From Leptidea sinapis (Eukaryota; Arthropoda; Insecta; Lepidoptera; Pieridae), in NCBI RefSeq assembly GCF_905404315.1, contig NC_066286.1, forward strand, positions 5,153,501 to 5,217,500: 64,000 nt of DNA, given 5' to 3'. Below are positions 1 to 10,990 of this stretch, in pieces. How positions within the stretch are numbered: position 1 is the stretch's first letter; the number at the start of each line of letters is the position of its first letter. Below the pieces are notes generated by a model. The model did not search any database, was not told where the DNA came from, and saw only the letters and a program-made list of their open reading frames with translations. Made by a program: the position numbers and the translations under genes.

Positions 1-1172
1 AAGGATCCCACCTTGCACCAATCTTATTCTTGTTATTTATCAACGATATTAGTACAGTAATACTCCACTCCAAATTCTCTATATTTGCGGACGATTTGAA
101 GCTTTATGTTACCGCATCCCCTGTCTCCTGTGCACAACTACAAGCCGATTTAAATAGAATATGGACATGGTGTAACACTAACAATATGTATTTAAATATC
201 AGCAAGTGCTTCCTCATAAAATTTACCCGCAAAAAGAAACCATCAAATTTTGTTTACACGTTAAATAACACAGAGATACAAGAAGTACTCGTAAGTGAAA
301 TCCGTGATTTAGGTGTTCTTATCGATAATCAACTGACATTCAATTCGCACATAGACTCAGTCGTTAAAAAATCTACGCAGATGCTTGGCTTTATGAGACG
401 CAACACGAATAAATTCCGTCGTGTAAAAACCAAAATACTACTGTTTAATGCTCTGGTACGAACCCATATTGAATACGCAAATATTGTTTGGAATCCTTTC
501 TACAGTTTGCAGTCGCAACGCATTGAATCAATACAGCGGTCTTTTTCGAGACATTTAGCTTTTTCAACACCTGGAATATCTTATAGATGCCCTTATACCC
601 AACGCCTCGACTTCTTTAAACTTCATTCACTAAAATCTCGTCGCAGCTACCTAGATTTATTATTTCTGCACAAAATAGTTAATAATAAAATAAATAATTC
701 TGACCTTCAAGACTGCATATCCCTCTCAGTACCCTTTAAATACCAAGACAGACGATATCCAAGATCTTTCACATTCCTTACTGCAGAACAAACATTGGAC
801 TCAACGCCCCCATCGTCAGGCTTTGTAGATTATACAACGAAGTTAACTCAAAAAATTCAGAAATCGATATTTTCAACGATAATTCAAAAAAGTTTGTAAA
901 AATTCTCGCACATCAAGCTAACCTGTGATTTTTTTTTTCCAAGTAGTATGTACCTACATCCTCTTCATTATAAAACCATATAAGTTATATCCTTACTTTA
1001 TTTACATTTTAGTACTTAGACATTTTTGACTGTATAAATCACACTGTTCACTGTTACCATTGAATGATGTGTTCATCTTTAATTGTTACATATATCAGAA
1101 TAATTGTACCTAGCATAAGTTTATATAAATGTGTAATATATTTAATGTTGATGATCCAAATAAATAAATAAA
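1..1172 (+). mobile_element. LINE 3' portion with AAAT tail
   Basis: The RT frame is followed by about 270 bp of AT-rich 3' UTR that ends in a short AAATAAATAAAT-type tail near 1158-1172. That tail is typical of jockey/CR1-like non-LTR elements. The 5' part lies off the window edge. Confidence 0.8.
3..899 (+). CDS. LINE reverse transcriptase, C-terminal part (jockey/CR1-like)
   Basis: The frame is already open at base 3 and runs to TAA at 897-899, about 298 codons without a stop. It enters in the conserved stretch before the catalytic motif (read as G-S-H-L-A-P-I-L-F-L-L-F-I-N-D-I), then has the F-A-D-D catalytic box near codon 25. The thumb/connection region follows with R-D-L-G-V-L-I and H-I-E-Y-A-N-I-V-W-N-P motifs typical of jockey/CR1-group non-LTR retrotransposons. 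The protein would copy element RNA at a nicked target. The N-terminal endonuclease and fingers lie outside the window, so there is no true start codon here. The internal ATG at 30 is only the first methionine in the visible part. An uninterrupted frame suggests a recent or recently active copy. Clade is uncertain; RT identity is secure. Confidence 0.88.
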   Translation, partial: GSHLAPILFLLFINDISTVILHSKFSIFADDLKLYVTASPVSCAQLQADLNRIWTWCNTNNMYLNISKCFLIKFTRKKKPSNFVYTLNNTEIQEVLVSEIRDLGVLIDNQLTFNSHIDSVVKKSTQMLGFMRRNTNKFRRVKTKILLFNALVRTHIEYANIVWNPFYSLQSQRIESIQRSFSRHLAFSTPGISYRCPYTQRLDFFKLHSLKSRRSYLDLLFLHKIVNNKINNSDLQDCISLSVPFKYQDRRYPRSFTFLTAEQTLDSTPPSSGFVDYTTKLTQKIQKSIFSTIIQKSL

Positions 1173-1195
1173 TTCTACAACTGCCAATATTTTCT

Positions 1196-1245
1196 TTTAT
1201 GTTAGAGGGGGCAAACTGGCAAGGGGCTCGGGGAAGGTTCTTAAG
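1196..1245 (-). mobile_element. LINE family L2, extreme 3' end remnant
   Basis: The stretch GAGGGGGCAAACTGGCAAG matches the start of the better preserved minus-strand copy at 54603 onward, which reads GAGGGGGCAAACGGGCAAG. Only the 3' terminus is kept before similarity is lost. Confidence 0.6.
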
Positions 1246-1700
1246 TCCTGAAACCTATATGGTTTGGAAATACGGAAGCCGGTATTTTTGCACGCCTCGA
1301 ACGCGAAGAGGTTGTGCTTTATAACCGACCTGTCAAGGTCACACGATTTCCACTCTTTAAACTGCATATTTTTTTTTTCTATTACTCTAACATATAATAT
1401 TAAGCACAGCAATATAATGCTGAGACACTAATGAATAATCCTGATACTTTTTTAAGTTGTCGAATACGTATTAATATAAAAAAAGTTCATTAAAAATTAT
1501 CGTGGACAGCCATTAGTCTGTAGTTCAAAAAAACGGCATGGTACGGATATGTCGAGAACGACTTAACGAAACGACTTAATTTTTTTCTCAATTTTCAGAA
1601 TTAAGCAGAGAAAGTGCCTTTCGAAAATCACTACTGTAGGCCTTCTTATTTTTTTTTAAAACGATTGTGATTCGATTTAATTCGAAATTTAATATAAAAA
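1246..1700. other. Unassigned AT-rich spacer
   Basis: I see no recognisable coding or repeat structure. It sits between two pieces of LINE family L2, so it may be diverged or inserted sequence that splits one old copy. Confidence 0.4.
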
Positions 1701-1885
1701 AAACACCAGTAGTCGAATATCGGTTCTTGAAAAAAGCAGCCGGTAATTGATTCCACAAAGTGGCTGTGCGAGGCAAGAAATTTCTAGAATGCCAGGCGTC
1801 AACGTGATGCGGGTGGAATTTTGCATTTTGACGTGATATTGTGGAATTCGGCCGCTGGTATCAACCCGAATATCTTGTATTTATT
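1700..1885 (-). mobile_element. LINE family L2 fragment
   Basis: On the minus strand this reads P-R-T-A-T-L-W-N-Q-L-P-A-A-F-F, the RT C-terminal motif also present in the copies at 54603-55305 and 9330-9545. It lacks an intact frame. Confidence 0.7.
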
Positions 1886-2099
1886 TCATGCAACCTGCTG
1901 CCCACTATCGGGATAATATTTTAGGTAGACCATTTTATATTCGGACCTCTTATTATTCATGTAAATTTGAATTTGATGGAAAAAACAGATCAAAATCAAG
2001 CAAGTATAAACTAATACTTAATTTAAAGTTAATATACATAACTCATAATCCTTTCCAATGTAATTCATTCAATAAATTATCTTAGCAGATACCTATTTA

Positions 2100-2815
2100 T
2101 ATATATACTAGTTTTTACCCGCGACTTCGTGCGCGTGCAATAGTTACTTTGGGCAGCATTTTTTATTAAAGTGAAACTTTTGTTACATCCTCTCAAACTT
2201 TTTCGTGTGTGATGCATGTCGCGTGACGGTCGGGCGGACCCAGCAGCTGACCAGTAGTGTATAGACTATTACTCAGTGTTTGATGTAAATATTGTTATTT
2301 ATTATTATAAAATTAAGATTGATAAAGCAATTTTTATACCCTTAATGGAATATTATTCCAAAAAATTTTAGTTAAATGTCTATAATGTGAAAAAAAGTTT
2401 CACTTTTACCGTGGTTTCATAAAACCACACAATCTTTTTTTTAAATATTGAGTATATAAAGTTTAATACACAACAAACTGCTGTGGTTAATTCATTAATA
2501 TAAGCTGCCAACAAGGAGTTTCAGTTCCCTTATTCACCCCACACAGGTCTAAATTTAAAAAACGCTAGAACAAATATTTATTTCTTTCTCATCAAGTGCC
2601 TAAATACAAATTTTTATGGCGTTATCTTCAATAATGACAAACTTTCATGCAAACTTCCACGCCCTATTTCAACGCCTTTTATTCGCGATAAAACGTAGCC
2701 TATGTCCTTTTCCAACCGTTTGTCCATCTCTGTACAAAATTTCATCAAAATCAGTTCAGTTAGGCATGAAAGCGTAAGAAACAAACTTATTAGTAGGGAT
2801 ATAGATACATAAATA
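2100..2815 (+). mobile_element. Degraded RTE-like or non-autonomous retroposon, host of a MITE
   Basis: It begins with the ACCCGCGACTTCGTGCGCGT block and ends with TTTCATCAAAATCAGTTCAG followed by AGGGATATAGAT. I recognise these as the ends of a very common lepidopteran repeat. A TTA-flanked MITE (2169-2405) lies inside it. Assignment to a superfamily is tentative. Confidence 0.55.
2169..2405 (+). mobile_element. MITE with TTA target duplication, copy 1
   Basis: The element is bounded by inverted repeats AAGTGAAACTTTT and AAAAGTTTCACTT and flanked on both sides by TTA (2166-2168, 2406-2408). A TWA duplication is typical of PIF/Harbinger elements. A second, inverted copy is at 7437-7722. Confidence 0.75.
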
Positions 2816-3489
2816 ATAAAATGTATGCATTAATAATATTGTCTACGCGAGTTAATGAAGACAAGATTTATTTAATTGTATTCAATGCGTTTTAAACAAA
2901 TATAATTCTTATAGTAGTCTATTACAGTCTGAATTCCAGAAATCATAACACAAATGCGAAATCTTGCTCTCGAGGGAATCCTAAAGGACGGTATCAGATC
3001 AGGGCTGGCAACGATAAATAATTTGTGACCCATCAAAGTTAGGGTTGGCACTTAATTAAGGAGTTTAAGCCCATAGCTATTGTTCGTTCGACCCTTATAT
3101 CTCTGAGTGTTGGCTATTAGGGTGTAAATTTGTTTATAGACAAAAGAAATTAAATTTTTATGTAAAATGTTATGACGCAGTGACTTTAATTAAAATGAAT
3201 ATTTTTACTGTAGCACAAATTTTGACATAATGAAAATATTAAATTAACTGCCTTACTGGGATTATGCACGTCTTCTATATAGGCTAACTAGCTTTTAAGT
3301 CAACCGCTTGAATCATGCAAGTTCTGGACTTTGTCGAATGCTGCTCTTAGTAACTACATCCAGCTGTTACCCTTACTGACACTGAGAATGGGGAATGACT
3401 CCCTGGACTATATAGCAAAGGAAAAGGGCAATCTTCAGGCTACCCTCTTTGCCTCAATATCTATTCTCTCTCTCGACTCAATTTCTTAG

Positions 3490-3625
3490 CGTTCGCTTCG
3501 TTGTGTCTCTTCTACTGCATCCATTGTGGGCAGTGTTCTGAAGGATTGTTTCACAATATCCCTGCTATTCAATTCCACCTTCAGACCACAAATCAAAATA
3601 AATTATGACTATCACCATCTTGGTC
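3490..3625 (+). mobile_element. LINE family L1, highly degraded fragment
   Basis: Blocks such as TTGTGTCTCTTCTACTGCAT, GTGTTCTGAAGGATTGTTT and AATTCCACCTTCAGACCAC align with the reverse complement of the L1 copies at 15058 and 56730. No frame survives. Confidence 0.55.
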
Positions 3626-3639
3626 TGTAGCGTTGCACA

Positions 3640-4640
3640 GTGCAGTTTTCAACTTTGTACCAGTTACTATCAATCTTTGGAATCAAATCAAATCACTTTA
3701 ATAAAACACTTCAAAACCACTTTATTCATGTAGGTCACGGAAATTACACTTATGAATGACAATAAATTCAAATTCAAATATTTTTATTCAAAATAGGACA
3801 TAGGGTGACATCACTTATTGAAAGTCAAAAAACTACCACCCATTCCAAAATAAATGCCTCAGGCCTGAGAAGAAAGGGCGCAACAAACTCAGCGGGCTCT
3901 TTTTTTTTCATCAAAAAATATGTTTTCAAAGTAAAATTGTACAATTAAACTTATTATTTAATAGTCTGAGGGCGGTCGCTCCATTCCCAATTTGTGGTAT
4001 CATTAAGAAAGTCATTTATGTTATAGTAACCTTTACCACACAAACTTTTTTTAACAATTCTTTTGAATAACGTAATACTTTTGTTTTGAACATTTTCTGG
4101 GATGGTTAGGACAGTTTCTAGCAAATTCACTGATGTGCTTATGGACATATATTACATTATCAAGAATATATTGAGAAGCAACAGTCAAGATGTTACTTAC
4201 TTTAAATTTTTCTCTCAATGATTCTTTAGGACCTAGGTTATAAATAGCGCGAATAGCACTCTTCTGCAGCACAAATATTGTATTAATATCACCAGCAATA
4301 TACCATAGGACATAATACTATGGAAATAGCTAAAGTATACGCACGAATAGCTATAGTCGCGCCGTAACTAGTGTGTAGTTTACTTTTGACATTCATTTGT
4401 ACAGTTACCGCCACTTCGTAAAAATTCGGACGTGGCAAGAAACTCATTGCCTCTCTTTTAAATCAACATTTACACCTTAATCGTGTTACAAATTATTTCA
4501 ATTACAATATACTTAAAGTGATGCAACAAAAATACTCAAACGCCAAATAGTCATTCCTTAGATGAGTAAGTCAAAAAATTAATGAACTTTCTTTCGTGGT
4601 GTTTTCATTAGGATAAAATATTCAGTAAAAGTGCATACAC
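3640..4640 (-). mobile_element. LINE family B 3' end, split by a family A insertion
   Basis: The left part (3640-3763) carries TTATTCATGTAGGTCACGG. The right part (about 4325-4640) resumes with CAAGAAACTCATTGCCTCTC. Both blocks are contiguous in the unbroken B copy at 13293-13745. Family A occupies 3764-4320, so A inserted after B. Confidence 0.7.
3764..4320 (-). mobile_element. LINE family A 3' end (jockey/CR1-like)
   Basis: It starts with the recurrent TTCAAATTCAAATATTTTTA head, which is the 3' tail on the minus strand. It contains the minus-strand RT C-terminus L-Q-K-S-A-I-R-A-I-Y-N-L-G-P-K-E-S-L at 4190-4275. Two overlapping partial frames (4051-4272 and 3954-4148) show that a frameshift breaks the protein. 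Confidence 0.8.
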
Positions 4641-4644
4641 CTAC

Positions 4645-5420
4645 CTATCAAGCCAGTAATGTTCACGTGGCCACCCTGGAGTTGCATGAGCGGTGTTGAT
4701 CACTTCCTATGAAGTAACGTCCTATGTGTACGGGTACACACGTTTTTCTATCTCTTCCTTAGAAGGATGAGCTTAGTGTATAAGGTAAAGGAACCATAAT
4801 AGTATATGAAATGCGCTTCCAAAAATATATTTCCATATATTAAAATAATGAAAATGTTAAAAAGGAATAGAATTCAACAAGAAAACGTGTTCATTTTTGT
4901 GTACGCAGTCATGGTGATAATTAATTCTCTTTCCAAACAAAACATTTTGAATAATGCCTCGTCATGGAATTGAAATTAAGATTTAAAAGATGATAATACA
5001 TTATGTTCAGATCGGTAAGGATATTATTATTTATATGCAAGCTTATAAGTTAACCTTAAGTGCTAAATGAATAATTATTTATTTAGTGGATGGGAAGACA
5101 GTTGAACTTACGTCCGTACTCTCCTTCAACTACTCCAAACACAATGTTTGGTCGGGCCTAGAGGAACCTCTATAGGTAGCCAGTCTTTACTATATCTTAA
5201 TCGTCTTTTCAGCACTTCGAAAATACTGTAGAAGACGCATATCATAAGATCGGTATCGCTAAGAGCTTAGCTTACTCACAGGCTACTGGATTCCTGATCT
5301 ATCATGTTTAAAAATATCTGTCAATCTGGAGTGCTCTGGACCAGCGATGAGAGAAATTCTCCGCTTATGATAGGCCAAATTATAGTATTTTACGCACCTA
5401 GGGAGAAAAGTAGGTCATTC
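4645..5420. other. No recognised feature
   Basis: AT-rich sequence with no frame, tail or inverted repeat that I can assign. Confidence 0.4.
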
Positions 5421-5421
5421 T

Positions 5422-5460
5422 CACCCGCGGAATATTGACGAATATTGACAATCGCGGGTG
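5422..5460. repeat. GC hairpin with duplicated loop
   Basis: Perfect arms CACCCGCG (5422-5429) and CGCGGGTG (5453-5460) enclose a loop that holds two tandem copies of GAATATTGAC (5430-5449). Confidence 0.8.
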
Positions 5461-5920
5461 GCAACGTCCTAATTATCTCACATGGTGCGTATACGTTTTT
5501 TTCCCACCTGGATGACAAGCTCGCTTTTAGTCCCTATATCTATATCCCCTGTCTCCCTTTTAGTACGAGGGTCAAAAGTCGTCTTACCGGGAGAGAATCG
5601 GGCACTTTTCTCCCTTGTACCAGGAACTCGAAGTGATCTTTTCACCGAGGTGGAAAAAAAAAGTATTTTCTCAGTCTCTGTTGAAGACATCCAGTATCTT
5701 TAAAACTATTTGGCTTTTTCTTACACGAGACAGAGAGACACGTATGGCCATTTTTTGGGTTATAAATTATTTGAATAATCATTCCATCCTTGGAGTGCTT
5801 TGGAATAAAGTTCTTCCAACAAGTGTCTGATGATATGTCATTCAAACGAACCTTCAAGTTTATATGACCACGCATCTTCCTAATAAAAATGCATGATGGA
5901 GTCATCACGATACATTCCAA
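5445..5920. other. Block of overlapping open frames on both strands, unidentified
   Basis: Three plus-strand frames and two minus-strand frames of 63-92 codons overlap here, and base composition is less AT-rich than the flanks. A minus-strand reading includes S-V-K-R-S-L-R-V-P-G-T-R-E-K-S-A-R-F. I cannot name the family. It may be old coding sequence or a repeat consensus rather than a live gene. No splice structure or start is convincing. Confidence 0.35.
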
Positions 5921-6314
5921 AGTTCATCTGCTTAGGGTCTAAACAAAATTCGTTGAGGTTGACTTGTGTTCCGATTTTGGAGACATCGACTTAAACCTGA
6001 TGATATCTCAACACGTTTTCTACCTAAAGTAAAAAGCATAAAACATGGAACATTTTCAATGTGTATAAAGTAACAGATAAAGTCAAACCTCGTACATGTT
6101 AGGGCTTTTTGAAATACTTTATTCAGTGACATAATGACCCAACGCCAGCTCTCAAAATTACCTTTATGTGGTCACGCGCCGTCTTGTGACGAGCGTGGCT
6201 ACATTCTTTTATTGGGGCCATTAAATGATATTTTTTTAACTTTTCAGTATCTGCAATCAGTCCTCAAGCTATGAGCAGATGTATTTGATATCTAGAATTT
6301 TGCAGGAAGAGTGG

Positions 6315-6745
6315 TCCATCGACCTTTCTTCCCTTTACTTCAAGTCCAATTCGACAATGCTATTTTGCTTGATTCTCTTTGGATGGTTTATAGTGAGTAA
6401 CTCCACTGCCAATGAATGATTTATAAGCCTTCTTTGTAATTTCAAGATTAAACACACATAGTGTTTAATTTTTTCCTTTACTGTTTTAAATTTAAGTTCT
6501 TCATGAAGTTCATTGTATCCAGAAACCAAATAGCACTCGATAGATTTGAAATGTTGTGAGCTCTCTGTACCGTAAGTCCAGATTGGCTTTAAAACTACCT
6601 TGTATAGTAGGAGTTTGTCGTCTAGACTAAGGACTGAATTTCTTCCGAGCAACCATTTTAATCCTTGATACTTATGGTTGAGTTGCTCTCATTTCATTTG
6701 AAGATGTGCATTCCAAGTAAGCCTTCGATCCATCCATGATTTATA
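6315..6745 (-). pseudogene. Jockey-type LINE RT C-terminus, pseudogene
   Basis: The minus-strand frame 6335-6652 (105 codons) reads L-G-R-N-S-V-L-S-L-D-D-K-L-L-L-Y-K, then L-K-P-I-W-T-Y-G. This is the conserved thumb region of jockey-group reverse transcriptases. Just upstream, out of frame, the pattern D-R-R-L-T-W-N-A-H-L is visible near 6725, so a frameshift separates it from the rest of the RT. The region around residues 33-45 is compressed compared with relatives, and a conserved stretch after W-T-Y-G is missing, which suggests an internal deletion. No 5' part or poly(A) tail was located. It is a dead fragment. Family assignment is secure at the level of jockey-like LINE. Confidence 0.8.
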
Positions 6746-6749
6746 AATT

Positions 6750-7430
6750 TAATTCGTACAAAATATCACAATCCGTGCAGTATTTGAAATCGCATCTCTG
6801 GACATATACCTCTATCACGCTTAGCCCCAACGCGTGTCGATAGACGTGGCTACATGGCTCGTAAATCTTGGTCTAGGATTCCAGCAATCTCTAGAAGATT
6901 ATAATTTAGAATCAACCTTTGAATGACCCAACATTTGAATACATTCTTAAAGTTAAAACTTGTCCTGTTTCAGATGATCACTCGAATAATCATTAATAAT
7001 GGCGCAGTCAGCAGTGTGGTCCACTTTTCCTTGGGCACATCCATAAAATAAATTTAGATTTTGCACGACGCTGCACGACCCTAATAAGCATTTGTTAAAG
7101 ATAATTCAATCGTGCACCTAAACTATTAAAAGAAGAACTATTTGATTTAAAATTTGATTTAAAAACCAACACACACCCGAATATACAGAAGTGTGAATAT
7201 ACAATGTTACCAGAGAGCAGAGTTCGAACCCTAAATTCTCTAATAAAAAAGCATGTAGAATACTTATTACCAGGCTTTTCATTTTTGAACTATTTTAGGT
7301 TAATGCATAAATGAATAAGCACCAAATCAAACATATTACAGACCTAAATATTGCGCTTAATATTGAAAAATATTTATGAGTTTAATTTTTAAGAATTAAA
7401 AAAAAAGGATTGTGTGGTTTTATGAAATCA
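6750..7430. other. No recognised feature
   Basis: AT-rich spacer with no assignable gene or repeat. The last part (7409-7430) is a hairpin-forming block shared with the right flank of the MITE at 2169. Confidence 0.4.
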
Positions 7431-7436
7431 CTATAA

Positions 7437-7722
7437 AAGTGAAACTTATTATCACATTATAGACATTTAACTAATAATTTTTGGAATAATATTCCCTTAA
7501 GGGTATAAAAATCACTTTATTAATCTTAATTTTATACTTGGAAAATTGGAATGATAATGGGAAATTATAAAAACAAACACAATCGCGTAGAGAACTGGCA
7601 CAAATGTGTAATAGTCTACACTACACGGTCAGCTGCTGCGAACTATAGGCGCCGCCCGACCGTCACGCGACATGCAACACTCAGGCGTAAAAGTTTGAGA
7701 CGATGTAATAAAAGTTTCACTT
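7437..7722 (-). mobile_element. MITE with TAA target duplication, copy 2 (inverted)
   Basis: The ends AAGTGAAACTT and AAAAGTTTCACTT are flanked by TAA at 7434-7436 and 7723-7725. The interior matches the reverse complement of 2169-2405 (for example GCGACATGCAACACTC here against GATGCATGTCGCG there). It is about 50 bp longer because of extra sequence in the middle. Confidence 0.75.
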
Positions 7723-7759
7723 TAATAAAAGTAGTACATAGTACATAAATACTACATCC

Positions 7760-8660
7760 ACGAGACCGATATGAGTGGTTTCATTATAACGTTGCCAGCA
7801 GTCAATGAAATTTGAAAACATAGTACTTATGCATTTAGGTAAGCTTAAACTTTCTGTATTTTATAATACGAATTTGTGTATACAATGAACTATATATTTC
7901 TATACTGCTAAAAGTTATAAAAAAATTACTTGATTTGGTACCTTATTTTGAAGTGAGCTTGCCATATGCTAATATCTTAATAAACACATTTTTAAGAACT
8001 TATAAGCGTTGTGTATGTTTATTTTATGGATATCTAGATATTTAAATCACGTCAACGTTACACATTTAAATAAAACACTTTTAAAGGATTAAACACGTGT
8101 AATTGTAACTGTTTTACATAAGATTTTTGCGTAAAAGTAAGAAAAATAAAATGCAATATCGCTAGTTTAGGAGCCACACCCCGCCCTCAGTAAGGTAATG
8201 AGCTACCTTCAAACTTGACGCTCGCTCGTGAAAAATTGTGTAGAATCGCTTTTGACCCATATACAAATAATTACAGTCCCAAACGTTATATTAAGCATGC
8301 GCATAATTAACGAACGGTCAATGGCAGGATCTGCACGCTGAGAAATAATTACATGTTATTAAATATAGCTGGGATATAGACATAGTAGTAACTGTCAAAA
8401 TACCCAATGCCCATTCACAGCTCTCAATTTATTGGATATTGAAAGCACTTGAGTTATTATTTAGCCGACGTATATAATTTAAGCTTTCTAGTTTATGCTC
8501 TAGAGTCCAGTGGCCAATATTGTTTTTAATTTTAAAACCTTCAATCAATAAGTCTTAAGAAGCCCTTCTTATTTTAAATGAAACAAGATGTTATTTACTT
8601 ACCCTTATAGGCACATATTTAAATTAGGAATTTTAACTTAACGCTGATAATACTCAACTG
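7760..8660. other. No recognised feature
   Basis: AT-rich, with only short frames. Nothing assignable. Confidence 0.4.
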
Positions 8661-8675
8661 TACACAAACAAAGGT

Positions 8676-8735
8676 AGCTCGTAGCTGCGTAGCTGAGTAG
8701 CTGCATAGTTGCTTAGCTGCGTAGTCATATCGTAG
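8676..8735 (+). repeat. Short GTAGCTGC-type tandem repeat
   Basis: Six or so imperfect 9-10-bp units such as GTAGCTGCGT, AGCTGAGTAG and AGCTGCATAG follow one another. Confidence 0.75.
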
Positions 8736-8925
8736 TTTCTACCGCTTATTACATGGCTAGCCTACGCAAAGGATATAATATTTGAAACTTATGCCTACGT
8801 TTCTTCCTTTGTGATTATCTAGAGATCAAACACGATTAAGATTGCGTTTTATCTTGCAAGTATAAAAGACAATAGTCAGGTTTTTTAATTAACTAAACTT
8901 AAGAATGACATATTTACTAAGTGAT

Positions 8926-9165
8926 TTTTTTTTATTGATAGTAGGAAAATACATTTACATATTGAAGACCCCGAAACGGGGCCCCTACGTCGGACTTGGG
9001 TGAAAGACTACGCAACAACAGTCACGGGGCGTATTAACTGATATCGTAAAGACCAATTAAAACAGCCATGTGTTGCGGTGGTTTGATACTGGGAATATTA
9101 ATAAAGTGCCTTACAGCCTTATTAGGAAAGGATTTATCGACTAGTTTTCTTTATTTTATCTTGCT
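8926..9165 (-). mobile_element. Probable LINE 3' end with poly(A) on the minus strand
   Basis: It opens with TTTTTTTTTATTGATAG, a poly(A) tail when read on the minus strand, followed by a less AT-rich block with GACCCCGAAACGGGGCCCCT. This layout fits a 5'-truncated non-LTR element. The family is not certain. Confidence 0.45.
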
Positions 9166-9329
9166 ACTATCCTACTAATCTGATATGGGGCTAGGAGGGT
9201 TGAGCTCTCGATTATAAATGTACATTTTTAGTAGACAGTTGCTCTGGGATATTTAAACAAGAATATGATATTTTTTACTAAATCTAATTAATGTTATGAA
9301 TTTGTCGAACTCTGCAACGAGAGTCAAGC

Positions 9330-9545
9330 TAATCTCGAACTCCCCCACCGGACATCACGTTGACATGCTAAATACAACCCGCTTCACGTTGACGTCTGGC
9401 ATTTCACAACCGCGTGTTTTGCAAGAAATTTATTGCCTCGCCACCTTTAGGAATTAATTACCGGCTGCTGTTTTCCCGAACCGACACGACTAAGGGGCCT
9501 TCAAGAAAAGACCATACTCCCTCCCACCTTAATATTCCAACTTAA
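9330..9545 (+). mobile_element. LINE family L2 3' end, plus-strand copy
   Basis: It matches the reverse complement of 54700-54900. Shared blocks are GTTGACGTCTGGCATT, AACCGCGTGTTTTGCAAGAA and TTACCGGCTGCTGTTTTCCC. It ends in CTTCAAGAAAAGACCATACT before similarity stops, so the extreme 3' end is lost. Confidence 0.75.
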
Positions 9546-9594
9546 AATATATACAGTATAATATTATATTAAGTAGGCTAAGTTGTTATATAAT

Positions 9595-10045
9595 TTCAAA
9601 TTCAAATATTTTTATTCAAAAGAGTATTCAAAATCACTTATTGAACGTCAAAAACTACCACCCATTCAAAATAGACTGCATCAGACCTGAGTAGAATGCG
9701 CATGTAACACAATGGGCTTTTTTGTATAAAATATATATGTTGATAACATTGTTATCCACATATATATTTTATATATTATTATATATATTTTATATCGTAG
9801 AATAAACGTTTATAATTTAAGAGACTGAGGGTGTTCGCTTCATTCCCAGTCTGTGGTATCATTAAGAAAATCGTTTATGCTATGCTTTCCCACACAAACG
9901 GTTTTTAACAATTCTTTTAAATTTCGTAACACATTTGCTTTGTACATTTTCTGGGACCATATAGTAAAAGCATATACATCGCCCAATAAAATACTTACTA
10001 ACTCGACTTAACCGAGTAGTATGCATAGCAAGTTTATGTTTTTAT
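9595..10045 (-). mobile_element. LINE family A 3' end
   Basis: It has the TTCAAATTCAAATATTTTTA head and the landmarks AAACTACCACCCATTC and CTCGACTTAACCGAGTAGTA shared with the copies at 26493, 35580 and 47863. An imperfect AT-rich hairpin (9725-9775) sits inside it. Confidence 0.8.
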
Positions 10046-10049
10046 CCTC

Positions 10050-10835
10050 CCATCACGTCAGCCTCATGCCTGTGTGCCTCTTACATATAAAGAAATAACA
10101 CTTAAAGTTATTGAAAATAATTAAATAACAGTAATATTGTTATTAATCTGATCTGAAGACTAATTGTACATTTCTAAAACACAAATAAGATTGAATGTAA
10201 GGTATAGAAATCCATTCCCGTTATTGAACAATATGATTCAACAATATAGCAGGTAAAATATAAATATTGAATTTTCAATAACAACATAAAACGGTATGGT
10301 TCCGTAGTGAACGTACTTAGCTCATGTTTAAAACCATACGATTATCATAAGTCGTTTATGAGACATTTATACGATACTACATATTTTGTCGTTTTCCACT
10401 TCAATTATTCAACATCAGGAAGAAACATCGTTTATATAACTATTTATAATGTTAACAGAATAATACAAATCATTATCTTTGTAAATAATGTTTACTCAGA
10501 TATTTCTAGAGCAAAACCTTTTAGTCTCGTATTTCATATCACTGCTACTAACAGCATAAATAACTGTATATAACCACCAGAGTATTTGCAATTTTATATT
10601 AAAAAAAAGTTAGAGTTTAGAAGGTTACGATACTTTTTACTACCTGAAATGACATAATTCACTTTTTGGTGTGAAGAGCGGTGCTAGAATTCAAGAAAGT
10701 TATGAAAAATTTAATTGTAAAATATATATTCCTTAATCATGCTGGAAATCTTCCTACCACTATCTATCAGTACTTCACAGAACTAGCGGTCTTAAACAAA
10801 AACAGCAACTAAATCACTATTCTTTTCTGTATTTT
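10050..10835. other. No recognised feature
   Basis: AT-rich. An 88-codon open frame at 10307-10573 has low-complexity composition and no family signature, so I do not call it a gene. Confidence 0.4.
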
Positions 10836-10879
10836 TTTTTATATAATTATGTAACATAATGTTACGTTGAACACATTAA

Positions 10880-10990
10880 CGGTCAATGCGCCACACGATT
10901 GGCTCAGTTCGTCAGAGCGCTCAGACGGAACCCGAAAAGCGCCAATTCGAGTCCCGCAACGTCCATAAAATTTGGTACACATAAAATTTG
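10880..10990 (+). mobile_element. tRNA-derived SINE head, family S2
   Basis: An A-box-like TGGCTCAGTTCGTCAGAGC and a B-box-like AATTCGAGTCCCGCA are spaced as in a tRNA, followed by the family tail CCATAAAATTTG. Related copies are at 14272, 28740 and 34825. The body does not fold as an intact tRNA. Confidence 0.65.

Noticed and set aside
10307..10573. 88-codon plus frame
   Set aside because: Low-complexity composition with no motif, no splice support and no repeat support.
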